Below, one piece after another: positions 7,557 through 10,099 of a stretch of DNA of 10,099 nucleotides. The DNA is from an uncultured Spirochaetales bacterium (GTDB lineage Bacteria; Spirochaetota; Spirochaetia; Treponematales; Treponemataceae): positions 1-10,099 of the forward strand of contig CAMGSV010000084.1 of the NCBI GenBank assembly GCA_946061495.1, in the 5' to 3' direction. A program made the position numbers and the translations under genes. Positions within the stretch are counted from its first letter, which is position 1, and each line of letters begins with the position of its first letter. Under the pieces are notes generated by a model. That model had not been told where the DNA came from. It made no database searches and saw nothing but the letters and a program-made list of their open reading frames with translations.

Positions 7557-8854
7557 AAAGGTTTTTGTTGCTGCTCTTGAGTGTGTGTGTTGGCGGCGGA
7601 TTGTTCGGACAAGAGATTCAACCTGATGAGGAACTGGATTTCCTTGGGCAGGATGGCGAAGGCGAATACTCCGACTATGAGGATCTCTTTGCGGATTTAT
7701 TTAGCGATGCGGAAGATGTGCTGGTGGAGAACCAGGAGCCTGCCAATCCTATTTCCACTACCCAAACACCAAAAACAGAGCCAGCAACAAATCTGTTTTA
7801 CAAGCCACTGACCTTTTCTGGCCACATGGAGGCGGAGGTAGGGGTGGCTGGTGAATTTACGAGTGAGGAAAGAAACGCTGCAGGCTTCCTTCTCTTTAAG
7901 AATGATTTGAGCCTTACAGCCCGGGCTTCAAAGAATCTCGCTATACACGGTACCATCAATGTTAAGTATCCAAATTTTGCCCTTACCGTGGACAAGCTGT
8001 ATTTTGATTACCTGCTGTTGGACAAGGTGTATATTTCTGGAGGAAAGAAATCTTCCAGCTGGGGCTATGTCCAGCTTCTGAATGAGATTGCCTTCTTTGA
8101 TTTCAATTTCCACAGCGCATTGCAGAATGAACACAAGTATATTCCCACCAATATCATGTCCGACAGTGGCGAGATGTTGTCTTTTCAGGTGCAGGTTCCT
8201 GTGTGGACGGGAACAATCACAGGAGTCTTGTTATATCCAATGGAGAGAACAGCGACGCCTCAGTTCAAGGACTTCACCTATGCTGGTTCCATTGAAATGA
8301 CTGTGTGGAAGACTGCCGTCAATTTTTTTGGAAGGAAGAATCCTTCTGATGACAGCGACCTTTCCAAGGACGGCAAGTACAAGCCACCGGTTCTGGGACT
8401 TGAGTTAAAGCGGACAATCTTGGGCTTTGATGTGTATGGACAGACAGTGGTGGGCATCCAGAGTCTCAAAGAGTTGAAATCACTGGCTGGGTACGAGTCT
8501 GTCACTTCTACTGGAGGCTTCTATCGGGCATGGGATGGGATTATACCTAAAATCGGTTTCAATGTGGAATTTCAACATGTATTTACCCCGCATGGAGAAC
8601 GTGCTCATACCTACCGGACGGCTTTCCTCGGGGGGCTGAGCAGTATGGGGCCGAAGAAGAACATAAAGGTGGGCGTGGAGTGGAATCATCTCTATGTGGT
8701 GAATGAGGGTGACTTGTCCCTGGGGTTGACCGTAAGCGATATATTGCCCCATGCCAACTGGAAGGTGGGATTGGACATGGCCTATGGTGAGAACTATCGT
8801 CCTATTCCAAAGTTTACCCTCGGTACCTCAATTGTTTTGCTGATGGATTACTAG
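7553..8854 (+). CDS. Predicted outer-membrane beta-barrel protein with acidic N-terminal segment
   Basis: The 433-residue protein has a signal peptide (1-20, cut near FGQ-E). Residues 21-60 hold 16 Asp/Glu and no Lys/Arg. A low-complexity Thr/Pro/Asn stretch follows (about 61-80). The rest, from about 86 on, alternates polar and hydrophobic residues in short strands with Gly and aromatic residues, as in porin-like barrels. It ends in GTSIVLLMDY, with the terminal aromatic residue and alternate hydrophobic positions expected of a BAM recognition signal. I do not recognise a named family. It overlaps the LolA-like gene by ATGA, with GGGAG 4 bases before the ATG, and is the last gene of the operon. 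It may be the outer-membrane acceptor or outlet of the transporter, or its cargo. The barrel call rests on pattern only. Confidence 0.72.
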   Translation: MKRFLLLLLSVCVGGGLFGQEIQPDEELDFLGQDGEGEYSDYEDLFADLFSDAEDVLVENQEPANPISTTQTPKTEPATNLFYKPLTFSGHMEAEVGVAGEFTSEERNAAGFLLFKNDLSLTARASKNLAIHGTINVKYPNFALTVDKLYFDYLLLDKVYISGGKKSSSWGYVQLLNEIAFFDFNFHSALQNEHKYIPTNIMSDSGEMLSFQVQVPVWTGTITGVLLYPMERTATPQFKDFTYAGSIEMTVWKTAVNFFGRKNPSDDSDLSKDGKYKPPVLGLELKRTILGFDVYGQTVVGIQSLKELKSLAGYESVTSTGGFYRAWDGIIPKIGFNVEFQHVFTPHGERAHTYRTAFLGGLSSMGPKKNIKVGVEWNHLYVVNEGDLSLGLTVSDILPHANWKVGLDMAYGENYRPIPKFTLGTSIVLLMDY

Positions 8855-8898
8855 AAGGGTGCGCTTTTCCAGAGATTTACCGGTAACCACACCTTCTA
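8852..8898. terminator. Convergent hairpin between barrel and ATPase genes (possible bidirectional terminator)
   Basis: TAGAAGGgTG (8852-8861) pairs with CACCTTCTA (8890-8898) over 9 bp with one bulged G. The loop contains the perfect palindrome TTACCGGTAA (8877-8886). Both stop codons, one on each strand, lie within the stem arms. No T run follows on either strand, so it is not a classical intrinsic terminator. It is the only structure seen in the 41-base gap between the two converging genes. Confidence 0.35.
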
Positions 8899-9618
8899 TT
8901 GGATGATGCCGTCCTGTATCTTGATGACATGGTTGGCCATCTGCACAATCTTTGCATCATGGGTAGAGAAGATGAAGGTGGTGTTCAGCTCCTTGTTGAG
9001 CCGTTGCATCAGTTCAAGAATCTGGTCTCCCGTCTTGGAGTCTAGATTGGCGGTGGGCTCGTCTGCCAAGATTACCGGAGCCTTTGTTACCAATGCTCGA
9101 GCAATGGCTGTCCGCTGCCGCTGACCACCGCTCAACTCCGATGGTTTGTGGGTTTTCCATTGGGTGAGGCCGGTGGTTTCCAGCAAATATTCAATCCATT
9201 CGTTTTTCTGGGATTTTGACAGGGAGTCGGCGGCAGGAGACTTGCCCAGGTGAAGGGGAAGCTCTATGTTTTCCCACACGTTCAACACTGGAATCAGGTT
9301 GAAGGTCTGGAAAATGAAGCCCAGCTGGGTTCGACGCAAATCGGTGAGGGTGGCGTCGAGCTTGGCGGGAATCCGTGTCTTGACATCAAGCTTGACGTTC
9401 TCATACACATCAACGCCATTCAGGATGACCTGACCCGATGTGGGCATATCGGTAAGGCCGATGATGTTCAGCAGGGTGGATTTTCCCGAACCTGATGGGC
9501 CGGAAATGGCGGCAAAGTCTCCCTCCTGGATGAGAAAAGACGCATCCTTTACCGCATGAACCTGAACCCTGTCCATTTGGTAGGTCTTATTGATATTCTT
9601 CAGTTCAACGATGGCCAT
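8896..9618 (-). CDS. ABC transporter ATPase, LolD/MacB type
   Basis: This 240-residue cytoplasmic ATPase has every expected motif: Walker A GPSGSGKST, a Q-loop in FIFQTFNLIP, signature LSGGQRQR, Walker B VILADEP, D-loop ANLDS and H-loop STHD. The sequence style (YQMDRVQVHAVKD, PTANLDSKTGDQI) is that of the LolD/MacB/FtsE group, which partners FtsX-type permeases. It has a somewhat longer segment after Walker A (about 73-95) than usual. It is convergent to the operon holding two such permeases and is the only ATPase in the window, so it very probably powers them. The chosen start gives the normal family beginning MAIVELKNINKTYQ. An upstream ATG at 9636 would add six residues but lies inside the promoter. 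No Shine-Dalgarno precedes 9618, so a leaderless message is expected. The symbol lolD would be reasonable, but the substrate is not known. Confidence 0.92.
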   Translation of the reverse strand: MAIVELKNINKTYQMDRVQVHAVKDASFLIQEGDFAAISGPSGSGKSTLLNIIGLTDMPTSGQVILNGVDVYENVKLDVKTRIPAKLDATLTDLRRTQLGFIFQTFNLIPVLNVWENIELPLHLGKSPAADSLSKSQKNEWIEYLLETTGLTQWKTHKPSELSGGQRQRTAIARALVTKAPVILADEPTANLDSKTGDQILELMQRLNKELNTTFIFSTHDAKIVQMANHVIKIQDGIIQ

Positions 9619-9624
9619 GAAAAC

Positions 9625-9653
9625 AGTATATAGCATTCCCTGGAAAATGCCAA
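9625..9653 (-). promoter_or_regulatory. Sigma70-type promoter for the ABC ATPase gene
   Basis: On the minus strand, TTGGCA (9648-9653) and TATACT (9625-9630) are exactly 17 bases apart; each differs from consensus at one position. Six bases (GTTTTC) separate the -10 box from the ATG at 9618. The expected transcription start therefore falls at or next to the A of the start codon, leaving no room for a ribosome-binding site. Confidence 0.7.
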
Positions 9654-9799
9654 GATTTCAGTAGGTAGTATTTAGTTCTTAGAAAAACACTGGAGAAATT
9701 TTCTTTTGCGGGAAATGGATTGCTTTTTTCAAACGGATTTGTTCATAGCTGACACTGCTCACGGCTTTGGGATTATCACAGGGCTTGGATTTTGCCACG

Positions 9800-9846
9800 A
9801 AAAATCTGGGGTGTGGGGCTTCCCGGTGGAAACGCAGGGGAGCCCT
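9800..9846 (-). terminator. Possible weak terminator after the Rpn-type gene
   Basis: GGGCTTCCC (9816-9824) and GGGGAGCCC (9837-9845) form a 9-bp GC-rich stem around a 12-base loop, starting 9 bases past the Rpn stop. On the minus-strand transcript one internal pair becomes a C-A mismatch, and the nearest T run (five, 9804-9800) is about 11 bases past the stem, so it is not ideal. The rest of the 200-base gap up to the ATPase promoter (9654-9799) is AT-rich and shows no gene or repeat I can support. Confidence 0.35.
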
Positions 9847-9854
9847 TCTGTGTG

Positions 9855-10099
9855 CTAGGGCTCGGGGCTGACTTCTCGTTGCAACTGCTGAACGGTCTCC
9901 AGCGGGAGGCTGGTATATTTACTGACTGTTGATACCGGAAAACCGTCTTCCAACATACTCCGTGCCGTCTCCAGGGCCTTCTGGTAGGCTCCACGTTCCA
10001 GCCCTTGCTCTAGCCCGATGGAGATGCCTTCTTCATAACCATCACGGCGGCATTCCATCATGCGGGATGTGTAGGTGAGATACATGTTCCGCTCCTCCT
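9855..10099 (-). CDS. Rpn-family recombination-promoting nuclease / transposase-like protein, C-terminal part (5' end outside window)
   Basis: The frame is open through the right edge and ends at TAG (9857-9855), giving about 81 residues. It has the tail usual for Rpn-type PD-(D/E)XK proteins: a charged helix, a Glu/Gly repeat (YEEGISIGLEQGLERG), then KALETARSMLEDGF and a helix-turn-helix-like end (VSTVSKYTSLPLETVQQLQ). The catalytic nuclease domain would lie beyond the window. An ATG at 10085 is internal and not the likely start, since the frame continues upstream. Rpn proteins are DNA nucleases linked to recombination and phage defence and are often present in many copies in Treponema genomes. 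The copy may be intact or only a remnant; the window does not show which. Confidence 0.75.
   Translation of the reverse strand, partial: EERNMYLTYTSRMMECRRDGYEEGISIGLEQGLERGAYQKALETARSMLEDGFPVSTVSKYTSLPLETVQQLQREVSPEP

Noticed and set aside
9619..9636. Upstream ATG of the ABC ATPase (six extra residues)
   Set aside because: It lies between the -35 and -10 boxes of the likely promoter, with AGGGA touching the ATG. The family normally begins at the MAIVELKN start.
1..10099. CRISPR array, tRNA, rRNA or insertion-sequence ends
   Set aside because: No regularly spaced direct repeats, cloverleaf-like sequence, rRNA-like stretch or terminal inverted repeats were seen in any gap. The gaps are all under about 220 bases.

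Overview
The window looks like chromosomal DNA from a diderm bacterium. The most likely source is a Treponema-type spirochaete, inferred from the gene content: a Wzz-like protein with FtsX-type ABC permeases, a LolA-like protein, and a fragment of a Rpn-type nuclease gene. No ribosomal or other marker gene is present, so the taxonomy is tentative. Base composition is a mosaic. Hand counts of single 60-base lines give about 22% GC at the left edge, about 67% inside metH, and 42-57% in the central operon.

Left part (1-3009): an AT-rich stretch holds what may be the 3' end of a gene entering from the left, followed by a strong hairpin terminator. Next, on the minus strand, is a complete cobalamin-dependent methionine synthase (metH, 917 aa). 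It has homocysteine-, folate- and B12-binding domains, lacks the C-terminal reactivation domain, and carries an unusual Cys/His-rich insertion near its N-terminus.

Centre (3067-8854): a near-consensus sigma70 promoter (TTGAAG, 17 bp, TATAAT) drives five tightly packed plus-strand genes. In order they are a Wzz-like two-TM membrane protein, two different FtsX/LolCE-type ABC permeases, a secreted LolA-like protein, and a predicted outer-membrane beta-barrel protein. Gaps between them range from a 4-base overlap to about 8 bases, so this is almost certainly one operon.

Right part (8896-10099): the matching LolD/MacB-type ATPase is encoded convergently on the minus strand from its own promoter, which is placed so that the mRNA should be leaderless. 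The window ends in the 3' part of a Rpn-family (PD-(D/E)XK) nuclease/transposase-like gene, also on the minus strand.

Together, the five-gene operon and the ATPase describe a trans-envelope route: cytoplasmic ATPase, two inner-membrane permeases, periplasmic LolA-like carrier, and outer-membrane barrel, with a Wzz-like protein as an extra inner-membrane partner. The cargo cannot be read from the sequence. Lipoproteins, lipids or a glycoconjugate are all possible. This cluster is the main candidate for an undescribed system here.
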